NCBI RefSeq assembly: GCF_000319305.2
Contig: NZ_AMWJ02000001.1
Coordinates: forward strand, 2,271,001 to 2,335,000
From: Pseudomonas bharatica CSV86
Lineage (GTDB): Bacteria > Pseudomonadota > Gammaproteobacteria > Pseudomonadales > Pseudomonadaceae
Direction: 5' to 3'
DNA length: 64,000 nt
Made by a program: the position numbers and the translations under genes. Below, piece by piece: positions 7,983 to 18,635 of the stretch. A model generated the notes under the pieces. It saw nothing but the letters and a program-made list of their open reading frames with translations. It had not been told where the DNA came from and did not search any database. How positions within the stretch are numbered: position 1 is the stretch's first letter; every line of letters begins with the position of its first letter.

Positions 7983-8663
7983 ATGAGCAGGGTGATTCGA
8001 CTAAGCCGCAACCTTGAAGGCCGCGATCTGGCGGTGGGCGATGTCCATGGGCATTTTTCCCGTTTGCGCGAGGCGCTGGAGCGGGTTGCGTTCGACCCGC
8101 TACGGGACCGCCTGTTGAGCGTCGGCGACCTGGTGGACCGCGGCCCGGAGTGCGAAGAAGCCCTCGACTGGCTGGCCCAGCCGTGGTTTTACGCGGTGCA
8201 GGGCAATCACGAAGCCTTGGCGATTTCCCACGTACGTGGCGAGTGGCTGGACTACCGCCTGTACCTCGCTGCGGGTGGCGGCTGGTTTCTCGATCTCGGG
8301 CAAGCCGAGCAACTGCGCTTTGCCGAAGCCTTCGAACAACTGCCCCTGGCCCTTGAGGTGGAGACGGCGCTGGGCCCGGTCGGTTTATTGCACGCCGATT
8401 GCCCGCAGCTGCGCTGGCGTGATCTGCTGCCTTTGCTCGAGCAATCCGCGGTTCCGGAGAAGATCCGCGAGGTCTGCCAATGGTCGCGGCTGCGCTTGAA
8501 GGAAGAGAACACCCGCGGCGTCGATGATCTGCGCGCGCTGCTGGTCGGGCATACGCCGGTGCCGGACGTCAAGGTGCTGGGGAATGTCTGGCATATCGAT
8601 ACCGGTGGCTGGTCCAAGGGCCATTTCACTTTGCTGGACCTGGCGACCCTGATGCCTGCCTAG
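7983..8663 (+). CDS. Metallophosphoesterase (PrpE/PP1-type serine/threonine phosphatase-like)
   Basis: A 226-residue cytoplasmic phosphatase of the calcineurin-like family. All metal-binding blocks are present in order: GDVHGH (19-24), GDLVDRG (48-54), GNHE (74-77), LHAD (about 136-139) and GHTPVPD (about 191-197). Bacterial members of this size act on phosphoproteins or on diadenosine tetraphosphate, and the sequence does not decide which. It is a single gene divergent from the small protein before it. Confidence 0.92.
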   Translation: MSRVIRLSRNLEGRDLAVGDVHGHFSRLREALERVAFDPLRDRLLSVGDLVDRGPECEEALDWLAQPWFYAVQGNHEALAISHVRGEWLDYRLYLAAGGGWFLDLGQAEQLRFAEAFEQLPLALEVETALGPVGLLHADCPQLRWRDLLPLLEQSAVPEKIREVCQWSRLRLKEENTRGVDDLRALLVGHTPVPDVKVLGNVWHIDTGGWSKGHFTLLDLATLMPA

Positions 8664-8803
8664 CCTGTACGGCGCCTCCACACGGCAAATTGCTGCAAGT
8701 TATGCAGGAATGAAGTGCAGTTTCACGGTCTTGTTGCCCGGTGAGGCAGTTTTCATACTCCGGCCATCGACGACAGTTGCCTGGACAGGCAAGGAGAACC
8801 GCA

Positions 8804-9778
8804 ATGCCTCACGCAATACGTTTCAGCCAGCCTGGTGCCCCGGATGTTCTTGAACTGCATGAAGTGGCGGAGTCGGCACCAGGTCCCGGCGAGGTATGGC
8901 TGGAGCAGGAGGCCATCGGCGTCAACTATCTGGATGTCACCCAGCGCAAGGGTGCGGTACCCGTGCCGCTGCCAGGCGGGCTCGGGCTGGAAGGCGCGGG
9001 CCGGGTCGTGCGGGTCGGGGCAGGGGTGGACAACGTCGCGGTGGGCGATCGGGTCGCCTACGCCACCGGTCCCTTGGGCGGTTACGCCAGCGCCCGGCTG
9101 TTTCCCGCCGAGCGCCTGGTCAAACTGCCGGACTCGGTCAGCTTCGATGATGCCGCAGCCGTGCTGTTCAAAGGCATCACTGCCCAGTACCTGCTCACGT
9201 CCACCTACGCCGTAGGGCCGGGAACCACGCTGTTGCTCTACGGCGTCGCCGGTGGGCTGGGTTCGCTCATGGCGCCCTGGGCCAAGGCTCTGGGCGCCCG
9301 GGTGATCGGCGTGGTTTCGCGTTCTTCCAGCGTCGACAAGGCCCGTGCCCTCGGTTGCGATGAGGTCCTGGTTTTCGATCCGCAAACCCTGGCAGGCGAT
9401 GTCGCGCGCATCACCCACGGACGCAAGGTGGACGTGGTCTACGACCCGATAGGCCGTCTCTCCTTCGAGGCCTCCCTCGACAGCCTGCGCCCGCGCGGCC
9501 TGATGGTCTCCTTCGGCGCTTCCAGCGGTGCTCCGGCGCCGCTGGAAATGGCCACCCTCAACGGCAAGGGCTCGCTGTTCATCACCCGGCCGTCGCTGGC
9601 CGCCCATACCGCCACGGCCGAGGAATACCAGGCCCGCGCCGCCGACGTGCTGGCCGCTCTCGAGGCGGGTATCATCAGCCCGCGCATCTGGGCCCGCCAT
9701 CGGCTGGCCGATGCCGCCCAGGCCCACGCCGACCTGGAATCCGGCCGATCCTCGGGAGCGATCATTCTCACGCCATGA
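8804..9778 (+). CDS. Quinone oxidoreductase-like zinc-free medium-chain dehydrogenase
   Basis: A 324-residue NADPH:quinone oxidoreductase-type enzyme. The N-terminal GroES-like part has the family signature GVNYLDVTQRKG, and the Rossmann domain carries the variant nucleotide loop YGVAGGLGSL (about residues 148-157). The zinc-binding Cys set of alcohol dehydrogenases is absent. The ATG at 8804 follows AAGGAGAACCGC and gives the normal N-terminus MPHAIRF; a longer frame from 8741 is not needed. Its stop overlaps the ATG of the LysR gene (ATGA), so the regulator is co-transcribed with it and likely controls it. Confidence 0.9.
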   Translation: MPHAIRFSQPGAPDVLELHEVAESAPGPGEVWLEQEAIGVNYLDVTQRKGAVPVPLPGGLGLEGAGRVVRVGAGVDNVAVGDRVAYATGPLGGYASARLFPAERLVKLPDSVSFDDAAAVLFKGITAQYLLTSTYAVGPGTTLLLYGVAGGLGSLMAPWAKALGARVIGVVSRSSSVDKARALGCDEVLVFDPQTLAGDVARITHGRKVDVVYDPIGRLSFEASLDSLRPRGLMVSFGASSGAPAPLEMATLNGKGSLFITRPSLAAHTATAEEYQARAADVLAALEAGIISPRIWARHRLADAAQAHADLESGRSSGAIILTP

Positions 9779-10703
9779 ACGTCGATTTGCTGGACAACCC
9801 GCACAGCGATGAAATCGCCGCGTTCCTTGCCGTTGCTGCGCAAGGTTCCTTCGTTGGCGCCGGGCGCCTGCTGGAGCGCCATCCGTCGTTGATCTCCAAG
9901 CGCGTGGCGGCGATGGAAAAGCGCCTCGGCGTGCGCCTGATCGAGCGCTCGACCCGCCAGGTGCGGGTCACGCCGACCGGCGAAAAACTCGAACAGCGCC
10001 TGCGCGCCGCCCTCGGCATGATCGCCGAAGCCGAGCAACAGGCCATTTCCGGTGCCGCCGAGGTGCGCGGAGTATTGCGCCTGGCCCTGCCGGCAGCCAT
10101 GGGGCGCCTGTGCATCGGGCCCATGCTGCCGGAGTTTCTCGAGGCCTGGCCGCAGGTGTCCATCGTCGCCGACTACAGCGAACGTCTGGTGGACATCATC
10201 GAGGAGGGCTTCGACGTCGCCATTCGCATCGGTGAGCTGGAAGACAACCGCCTGATCGCCCGAAAACTCTGCGATCACCGGCGGATTCTCTGCGCGTCGC
10301 CGGAGTACCTGCAGCGCCGCGGCACACCCCAGCGACCGCAGGACCTCGGCGAGCACAACTGCCTGCGTTTCAGCGGCCTGGCTTCCTTTCCGCAATGGCG
10401 GCTGTATGCGGGCAGCGAACAATGCACGGTGACGCCCAAGGGCAACCTCACCGCCAACGACAGCGAATCGCTGCTCGCTGCCGCCCGCAGCGGTGCCGGG
10501 ATCCTCGGCGCGGGGAATGGCTGATGAGCCGTGACCTGGCAGCGGGGCGGCTGGTACAGGTGTTGCCGCAATGGCAACTGGACCCGACGGGCGGGGTCTA
10601 CCTGGTACGGCCCTCGGCGCGTTTTCCGGCGGCGACGGTGCTGGCGTTCAAACAGTGGATCGAGGGGCGGTTCGAGCCAGTTGCGCCCTGGCTCAAGGCG
10701 TGA
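9775..10703 (+). pseudogene. LysR family transcriptional regulator, frameshifted
   Basis: The N-terminal winged helix-turn-helix is complete (AQGSFVGAGRLLERHPSLIS, then KRLGVRLIERSTRQVRVT) and is followed by most of the effector domain. After GAGILGAG at the G run 10512-10515 the frame hits a stop (10524). One added G continues it as EWLMSRDLAAGRLVQVLPQW to the normal end at 10703, about 310 residues. The C-terminal 60 residues would otherwise be lost. It overlaps the oxidoreductase gene by four bases in the same direction, less common for LysR genes, which are usually divergent. Probably intact in the organism. Confidence 0.88.
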
Positions 10704-10737
10704 TGGCCCTATCGCTGGCAAGCCAGCTCCCACAGGG
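10704..10737. repeat. REP element (single, plus orientation)
   Basis: Contains the core ATCGCTGGCAAGCCAGCTCC followed by CACAGGG. A degenerate second copy with CCCACAGGG and GGCGATGAGGCCCTTGAG follows at about 10799-10851. It fills the space between the LysR gene and the sigma-factor promoter. Confidence 0.85.
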
Positions 10738-10875
10738 TACGCGTCGTGCTTTGGAACTGTTCTTCACGCGACAGCGCAGCCTGAAAAGGCTGGGCGGACT
10801 CCCACAGGGTTCGGCGGTGCTCACGCGATACCGGCGATGAGGCCCTTGAGGTCACCCTGAAAAACCTGTTTCAAA

Positions 10876-10895
10876 TAAAATGCATTCTCATTTAC
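10876..10895. promoter_or_regulatory. Possible Fur box before the ECF sigma gene
   Basis: The A/T-rich stretch reads, on the minus strand, GTAAATGAGAATGCATTTT, which resembles Pseudomonas Fur sites of the AATGAGAATNATT type. It lies about 40 bases before the sigma-factor start, where iron-bound Fur would repress it. The match is imperfect. Confidence 0.5.
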
Positions 10896-10931
10896 ACTCC
10901 GGCCCCGGCATCCCTTCCCAGGCAGAGCACC

Positions 10932-11438
10932 GTGCAGGCCGATCCCCCGCAACCCACGCTGTTGTCCACGCTGGTCCGTCATTACGACGAACTGGTGGAG
11001 CACATCCGCCGTCGCTTCGGCGAGCGCGGTTTCGCCCGCGAGGTGGTCCACGATGTCTGCGTGCAACTGCTGGAAAAGCAGGAAAAGCAAGGCGTGCGCA
11101 GCCCGCTTGCGCTGCTGCGCAAGATCGCCCACGACAATGCCGTTGGCCGCTACCGTGGCGAGCGCCGCCGCCAGCGCTGGCTCGTCACCGTTGCCGAATT
11201 GCCGGAGGTGGAGGCGCAGATCCCCAGCCAGGAACGCCAGCTCGACGCCAGCCAGACCCTCGACCGCCTGGTCCGGGCCATCGAAAGCCTGCCACCGCGC
11301 TGCCAGATGGTCTTCGTCATGCACAAGCTCCACGAACTGCCCCAGGCCGAAGTCGCCGAGCGCCTGGGCATTTCCCTGAAAACCGTGGAAAAGCACCTGC
11401 GCCTTGGCATGGCGGCGTGCCGTGAGTACCTGGCATGA
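10932..11438 (+). CDS. ECF sigma factor, FecI type (iron starvation)
   Basis: A 168-residue extracytoplasmic-function sigma factor. Region 2 spans about residues 14-80 (FAREVVHDVCVQLLEK, LALLRKIAHDNAVGRYRGER) and region 4 about 105-162 (AIESLPPRCQMVFVMHKLHE, then a helix-turn-helix around AEVAERLGISLKTVEKHL). It would direct transcription of the receptor gene downstream after a signal passed through the FecR-type protein. The start is a GTG at 10932; no closer ATG fits. It overlaps the next gene by four bases and is preceded by a possible Fur box. Confidence 0.93.
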   Translation: MQADPPQPTLLSTLVRHYDELVEHIRRRFGERGFAREVVHDVCVQLLEKQEKQGVRSPLALLRKIAHDNAVGRYRGERRRQRWLVTVAELPEVEAQIPSQERQLDASQTLDRLVRAIESLPPRCQMVFVMHKLHELPQAEVAERLGISLKTVEKHLRLGMAACREYLA

Positions 11439-12265
11439 GCGAACGCAACAGCCGTCCCGACAAGTTTGCCGAGGAAGACCAGGTCATTGCCCGCCTGCGC
11501 GAAGAACTCAAGCAGCGCTTCCCGATGCCCGACCCCAAACCGCGCAACAAGCGCACCCGTATCCTCGGCGCCGGCCTGTTGTCGCTGGCGGTGCTCGCCA
11601 CCCTGGCGTGGCTGGACCCGGCCTATCGCAGCGAGCACTATCTGACGCGGGTCGGCGAACGGCAGACCCTGAACCTGGCCGATGGCACCGTCGTCACCCT
11701 CGACGCTGCCAGCGAAGTTGCGGTCAGTTGGCACCTGTTCAGCCGGCGTAGTGAACTGCAACGTGGCCAGGCGCTGTTCGAGGTGGCGCCACGGGTATAC
11801 CGGCCCTGGCTGGTCGATGCTGGCCAGGCCAGCGTCCGGGTGGTCGGGACGCGCTTCAATGTCGATCGCCACGCAAGCGAAGTACGTGTCAGCGTCGCCG
11901 AGGGCCGCGTCGCGGTCGCTGCAGGCGGCGCCGAACGCGATCTGCTGCCGGGTCAGCAGGTGCGCGCAAGCAACGCAGGTCTCGGTGCCCTGGTCGCTGT
12001 CGATGCCAACGCGGTTGGCGCCTGGCAAGGCGGGCAACTGGTTTTCCAGCGCACCCCGCTGGGCGAAGTGCTCGATATCATCGGCCGCTACCAGGACAAA
12101 CCTGTGCGCCTGCAGGACGCTCGTCTCGCCACGCTGCCGGTGTCCGGCGTGTTCGACAGCGCCCATGTCGAGCGCTTGCTGGCATTGCTGCCGAGCATCC
12201 TGCCGGTAAAGCTGGGCAAGGGCGCCGACGGCTCGGTGCTGATCAGTCCACGCGGGAAAAAATAA
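11435..12265 (+). CDS. FecR-type anti-sigma / signal-transducing membrane protein
   Basis: A 276-residue protein with a cytoplasmic N-terminus that binds the sigma factor, one membrane segment (about residues 44-61, LGAGLLSLAVLATLAWL) and a periplasmic FecR domain (QTLNLADGTVVTLDAASEV, later VRVVGTRFNV). The C-terminal part (VFQRTPLGEVLDIIGRYQ) is a domain related to the STN domain of receptors. It should sense the loaded receptor in the outer membrane and regulate the sigma factor. The N-terminal part is shorter than in classical FecR. Overlap with the sigma gene (ATGA) shows co-expression. Confidence 0.92.
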   Translation: MSERNSRPDKFAEEDQVIARLREELKQRFPMPDPKPRNKRTRILGAGLLSLAVLATLAWLDPAYRSEHYLTRVGERQTLNLADGTVVTLDAASEVAVSWHLFSRRSELQRGQALFEVAPRVYRPWLVDAGQASVRVVGTRFNVDRHASEVRVSVAEGRVAVAAGGAERDLLPGQQVRASNAGLGALVAVDANAVGAWQGGQLVFQRTPLGEVLDIIGRYQDKPVRLQDARLATLPVSGVFDSAHVERLLALLPSILPVKLGKGADGSVLISPRGKK

Positions 12266-12343
12266 TTTTCAGCGCGAGGTAGGGTTGGGTGCGGCGGCTG
12301 GCGGCTATCTCCATGACCCTTTTCACTTCATGGAGAGCCTTGC

Positions 12344-14766
12344 GTGAGTCAGTCCCCGTTGTCCCTGTCGTTGCTGGCCGCCGGCCTGTTGACCAGTTCG
12401 TTCGCCCTGGCCGGCTCGGCGCCGCAGGCGTTCGATGTTCCTGCCGCAGCGCTGGAGCAATCCCTGAACACCCTGGCCCGCCAGGCCGGGGCGCAGATCC
12501 TTTTTGCCAGCGATGTCACCAGCGGCAAGCAGGCCCCGGCCCTGAAAGGCAGCTATACCCTGGAACAGGCCCTGGAGCGGCTGCTGGGCAGTAGCGGATT
12601 GAGCGTGCAGGCGCAGGGCGAGCGGACCTTCGTGGTGGTGCCCGGCGCGGCCAGCGTTGCGGCCCCCGCATCCGCGGTCATGGAGCTCTCCAGCCTGGAA
12701 ATCACCTCGTCGCGCACCAGCAGCAGCCTGGTACCGCAGGCGCGCCAGGTCAGCGTGATCGAGCGCGAGCAGCTCGAGCAGTTGCGCGAAGGCTCCGACA
12801 GCCTGGCCACGGTGCTGGCCAAAAGCGTCCCGGGAATGGCCGATTCCAGCCGCACCATCACCGACTACGGCCAGACCCTGCGCGGGCGGACCATGCTGGT
12901 GCTGGTGGACGGCGTGCCCCTCAACACCAACCGCGACTCCTCGCGCAACCTGGCCAATATCGATCCGGCGCTGATCGAGCGGGTCGAAGTGATCCGCGGC
13001 AGCAGCGCGATCTACGGCGCCGGCGCCACCGGCGGGATCATCTCCATCACTACCCGTCCTGCGGGGGGCGAGAATCGCGCGCAAACCAGCCTGCGGGCCG
13101 AGTCGCCGCTGAGCCGCCTGGGCAGCGACGGCCTTGGCGGCCAGTTGCAGCAGCATGTCTCCGGTTCCGAGGGCCAGGTGGATTACGCGCTGGACTTCGG
13201 TGCCCGGCATATCGGCGCCTCCTATGACGCCAACGGCCAGCGCATCGCACCTGAACCGAGCCAGGGCGACCTGTTCGACTCCAACACCTGGAACATCGGC
13301 GGCAAGCTCGGCCTGCGCATCGACGACGAGCAGCGCCTCCAGCTCTCCGCCAGCCACTACAACGCCGACCAGGACAGCGATTTCACCTCCGACCCCAGGG
13401 TGGCCCGCCTGCCGCCTGGGTCGGTGCCGGCCCAGGCGCTGTCGGGGCTGTCGCTGGACGAGCAGAACCAGATCAGGAACACCCTGGTCAACCTCGAATA
13501 CGCCCATGCCGACGTGCTCGGTGGCACGCTCAACGCGCAGCTCTACTACCGCGACTATTTCACCCGCTTCACGCCGTTCGATGCCCGGGGTGTGGCGACC
13601 CGCGGGCGTAACGTCGACCAGGTGATGCAGAACAGCGAAGTCTTCGGCAGCCGTGTCACCCTGCGCACCCCGCTGGGCCAGGCAGGCGCCACCGAACTGC
13701 TCTGGGGCGCGGATTTCAACCAGGAGCGCAGCGACATGCCGATCGACATCTTCGACCCGCGCCAGTACGACGCCAGCGGCGGCCGGGTCTACGACAAGAT
13801 CGGCCGGCTCACTTATATGCCTGACCTGACCACCCGCAGCCTCGGCGGCTTTGCCCAGTTGCAGCATCGCTTCAACGAACAGTGGTCGATGGAAGGCGGG
13901 GTGCGCTACGAATACGCCACGGCCCGCTACGACGACTTCGTGCCGCTGTCCGAATCAACCGCGGCGTCGCCGGCGACCGTGGCCGGCGGCGAGATCAACT
14001 ACGACGCCGTGCTTTCCAATATCAGCCTGACCTGGTCGCCCGTCAGCGGGCAGGAGCTGTACGCGGCCTTCAGCCAGGGCTTCCAGTTGCCGGATATCGG
14101 CGTACAGGTGCGCAATGCCCGGCGCGGTTTCGATATCGATTCGTCGAACCTGGAGCCGGTCAAGACCAACAACTATGAACTGGGCTGGCGCGGTGCCGTC
14201 GGCGAGCAGACCCTGGCCAGCCTGGCGGTGTTCTACACCACCTCGAAGCTGGGCGACGTGCAGAGCTTCAACAACGGCCTGATCCTGACCCGTACCCAGG
14301 AGCGCATCTACGGCATTGAAGGCAGCGCCGACTGGCTGACCGACGACGAGCGCTGGGGGCAGGCGGCACCGTCAGCTGGCTGAAAGGCCGTGAGAAACCG
14401 GACAACGGTGACTGGCAGGACATGACCGGCTACCGCATCCCGCCGCTCAAGGTCACCGGCTACCTGCAATACAAGCCGGACGAAGACTGGAGCCATCGCG
14501 CGCAACTGACCTGGTTCGATGGCCACGACTATCGCCTGGATGGCGTGGCCAGCTTTGGCCGGCGCAAGGTGGACGGCTATGCCACGGTAGACCTGGTCAG
14601 CCAGTACCGGGTCACGGCCAACGACAAGGTCAGCCTGGGTATCCAGAACCTGTTCAACCGCGACTATTACCCGCAGTACAGCCAATTGATGCGCAGCAGC
14701 ACCAACACCAGCCACCTTCCGGCGCCGGGGACGGTGTTGACGGTGGGGTATAGCCACGACTGGTAA
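12344..14766 (+). pseudogene. TonB-dependent siderophore receptor (IutA-like), frameshifted
   Basis: An outer-membrane iron-siderophore receptor of about 808 residues. In order: signal peptide (MSQSPLSLSLLAAGLLTSS), STN signalling domain (about 28-105, FDVPAAALEQSLNTLARQAG), plug domain (about 125-235, QTLRGRTMLVLVDGVPLN and DPALIERVEVIRGSSAIYGA) and a 22-strand barrel ending in SHDW. The plug resembles the aerobactin/schizokinen receptors IutA and ChtA. At the G run 14355-14359 a base is missing; restoring it joins DDERWG to GGTVSWLKGREKPDNG. The GTG start follows GGAGAG. The STN domain fits control by the adjacent sigma/anti-sigma pair. Confidence 0.88.
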
Positions 14767-14780
14767 AGCAGCGCAAAACC

Positions 14781-14810
14781 TGTGGGGCTGGCAAGCCAGC
14801 TCCCACAAGG
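14781..14810. repeat. REP element (single)
   Basis: The sequence TGTGGGGCTGGCAAGCCAGC followed by TCCCACAAGG is a REP core. It lies between the receptor and LysE genes and can form a hairpin that may end receptor transcription. Confidence 0.8.
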
Positions 14811-14899
14811 CCCACGTCGAATCGGAATCGTGTGGCTCGTCAGCTTGACGCCATCCACCACCGCCACTCACTCTGGCCTCCTTGCCCAAGGAGCCCGCC

Positions 14900-15525
14900 A
14901 TGGACCTGTCCACCCTCGCACTGTTCATCCCTGCCTGCTTCGCCCTCAACATGGCCCCGGGCCGAACAACCTGTTGTCCCTCAACAACGCCAGCCGCTAC
15001 GGCTTGCGTACCGCCTGTGTTGCCGGGATTGGCCGCTTGTTCGCCTTCGCCGGCATGATCCTGCTCGCTGCCCTGGGGCTGGCGGTGGTACTGCACACCA
15101 GTGAATACCTGTTCCTGGCGATCAAGGTGCTGGGTGCGTTCTACCTGTTCTACATCGCCTGGCAGCTCTGGCGCGCGCCGGTGGGTGAGGGCGGGGTGAT
15201 CGTCGAGCGCAAGGGCGGAGTGCTGAAGCTGGCGCGGCAGGAGTTTTTCGTCGCGGCGGGCAATCCGAAAGCCATTCTGATCTTTACTGCATTCCTGCCC
15301 CAGTTCGTGTCGATGAACAGCGTTGTCCCGGTGAGCCAGCAGTTTCTCTGGCTGGGCGTGATGTTCCTGTTGCTGGAATGGTTTGCCATCGCCATCTACG
15401 GCTGGCTGGGGGCGTATCTGCAGCGCTGGTTCAACCAGCCGGGGCCGCGGCGGTTGTTCAATCGGGTGAGTGCAGGGCTGCTGGGGTGCGCGGGGCTGGG
15501 GTTGCTGGCGGCACGGCGGGCATGA
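14900..15525 (+). pseudogene. LysE family amino-acid exporter, frameshifted
   Basis: An inner-membrane exporter of about 209 residues with six hydrophobic segments. The ATG at 14900 gives MDLSTLALFIPACFALNMAPG, and one added C at 14962-14963 (CC to CCC) restores the family signature G-P-N-N (MAPGPNNLLSLNNASRYG) and joins the rest of the protein, including AGNPKAILIFTAFLPQF. As read the signature is cut by a frameshift. An open frame from 14782 through REP sequence is not the real start. Such proteins export basic or small neutral amino acids; the substrate is unknown. Confidence 0.88.
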
Positions 15526-15535
15526 GCAAGAACGC

Positions 15536-15610
15536 TCAGGCTGCGTTGGCCTGGCTGGTGGAGAGAATTGCCGAAAGAGCACTGAGGGTCAGCAACAGAG
15601 CTGTACGCAT
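15536..15610 (-). CDS. 24-residue signal-peptide-like micro-ORF
   Basis: Minus-strand ORF MRTALLLTLSALSAIL followed by STSQANAA and a stop. It has the charge, hydrophobic core and A-N-A cleavage region of a complete signal peptide but no mature part. GGAGA stands 8 bases before the ATG, an ideal ribosome site. It is convergent with the LysE gene, 10 bases from its stop. It may encode a tiny membrane peptide or be the remnant of a secreted protein. I do not recognise it. Confidence 0.4.
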   Translation of the reverse strand: MRTALLLTLSALSAILSTSQANAA

Positions 15611-15849
15611 ACGTTGTTTCTCCATGGAAAATCAACGGCTAAGTACTGCCTCGATCCAGCGCCCGCTGGACGATGTCATAGCGATACAGGGCATTGCATG
15701 TTCGGACAACTGGCAAAAATGCTAGGTCGACTTAAAAAACCGTACGGCTTATCGGGAAAAGATCTGACGGTGTCCGGGTACTTGGCCTAGGATTCACAAG
15801 CGCCGCAAGCATGGAGCTGCGGTCCCTCAACTGCCCGGGAGTCATGGAC

Positions 15850-16095
15850 ATGCTATCTACGCTGGAACTGCGCGATATCATCGAGAAGAGTTTCTTGCCG
15901 GTTCGCTGCCGCTGCACGCTGGCGGCGGATCAATCGCTGACCGTGCAGTTATTCAATCGCGGCTCGCCGCAGCCTGATTTGCAGGTCGCCGGTATTCGGG
16001 CGGAGCAGCTCGACGGTAGCCGGGCGATCGCCAGCCTGGTGAGCAAATTGTGTTGCCAGTTGCTGGACAAGCAGCCATTGCGCGATGCCGGCTAG
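15850..16095 (+). CDS. DUF1652 family protein
   Basis: An 81-residue soluble protein of the Pseudomonas-specific DUF1652 family. The start MLSTLELRDIIEKSFLPVRC and the LTVQLFNRGS and SRAIASLVSKL segments are typical. ATGs at 15811 and 15844 are also in frame, but GGGAG at 15837-15841 is spaced correctly (8 bases) only for 15850. A paralogue lies at 39006-39266. Function is unknown. A REP pair follows and probably ends its transcript. Confidence 0.8.
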   Translation: MLSTLELRDIIEKSFLPVRCRCTLAADQSLTVQLFNRGSPQPDLQVAGIRAEQLDGSRAIASLVSKLCCQLLDKQPLRDAG

Positions 16096-16112
16096 ATTAT
16101 GGGGTGTTCTTG

Positions 16113-16181
16113 AGGGCCTCATCGCTGGCAAGCCAGCTCCCACAGGGTTCTGAGCTGCCCTTGCCAGCGATGAGGCCCTCA
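16113..16181. repeat. Inverted REP pair (BIME-like)
   Basis: Two opposed copies: GGGCCTCATCGCTGGCAAGC (from 16114) and its complement ending TTGCCAGCGATGAGGCCCTC (to 16180). They form a long stem between the convergent DUF1652 and parvulin genes and could act as a bidirectional transcription end. Confidence 0.9.
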
Positions 16182-16197
16182 GCAACGACACAACTCA

Positions 16198-16473
16198 TCA
16201 ATCCCGATAGAACGTCTGCACCAGGTGATAGCCGAACTTGCTCTTGATCGGCCCATGCACCGTGCGCAGCGGTTTCTTGAAGATCACCTGGTCGATCGAC
16301 CCGACCATCTGCCCCGGGCGGATTTCGCCCAGGTCTCCACCGCGCTTGCCTGAAGGGCAGGTGGAGTATTTCTTCGCCAGTACGTCGAAGGCCTCGCCCT
16401 TGGCAATGCGCTGCTTGAGCTGCTCGGCCTCTTCGGCGGTCTTGACCAGGATGTGACGGGCCTGTGCTTTCAT
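16198..16473 (-). CDS. Parvulin-type peptidyl-prolyl isomerase (PpiC-like)
   Basis: A 91-residue stand-alone parvulin that speeds cis-trans turnover of prolyl bonds in the cytoplasm. The usual blocks are present: ARHILVKTAEEAEQL, FDVLAKKYSTCPSGKRGGDL, GEIRPGQMV and the C-terminal IKSKFGYHLVQTF. No signal peptide. It shares these blocks with the parvulin at 26412-26693 and matches E. coli PpiC in length. Single gene, 38 bases downstream of the acetoacetyl-CoA synthetase stop, so it may also be read from that operon. Confidence 0.92.
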   Translation of the reverse strand: MKAQARHILVKTAEEAEQLKQRIAKGEAFDVLAKKYSTCPSGKRGGDLGEIRPGQMVGSIDQVIFKKPLRTVHGPIKSKFGYHLVQTFYRD

Positions 16474-16511
16474 GATGCGGGTGCCTCGGGGTTGCGGGTA
16501 AAAACCGGCGA

Positions 16512-18473
<1,962 letters not shown>

Positions 18474-18525
18474 GCGGGATTCTTCCTGGTGGGTCTGTCA
18501 ATGTCCTGAGTCTAGCCCTTATGGT

Positions 18526-18624
18526 GCTGCTGATGGCCTCATCGCTGGCAAGCCAGCTCCCACAAGGTTCAGCAGCGCCGCGGACACTGTGGGAGCTGGC
18601 TTGCCAGCGATGAGGCCATCAGCA
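18526..18624. repeat. Inverted REP pair within the 3-hydroxybutyrate operon
   Basis: GCTGATGGCCTCATCGCTGG (from 18529) and its reverse complement ending at 18622 flank a short GC-rich centre. The pair lies between bdhA and the acetoacetyl-CoA synthetase gene and could lower expression of the distal gene or stabilise the upstream message. Confidence 0.9.
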
Positions 18625-18635
18625 ACCCAACAAAT

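Noticed and set aside
12323..13867. A 514-residue minus-strand frame opposite the TonB receptor
   Set aside because: Composition is typical of an antisense shadow and the receptor domains on the plus strand are unmistakable.
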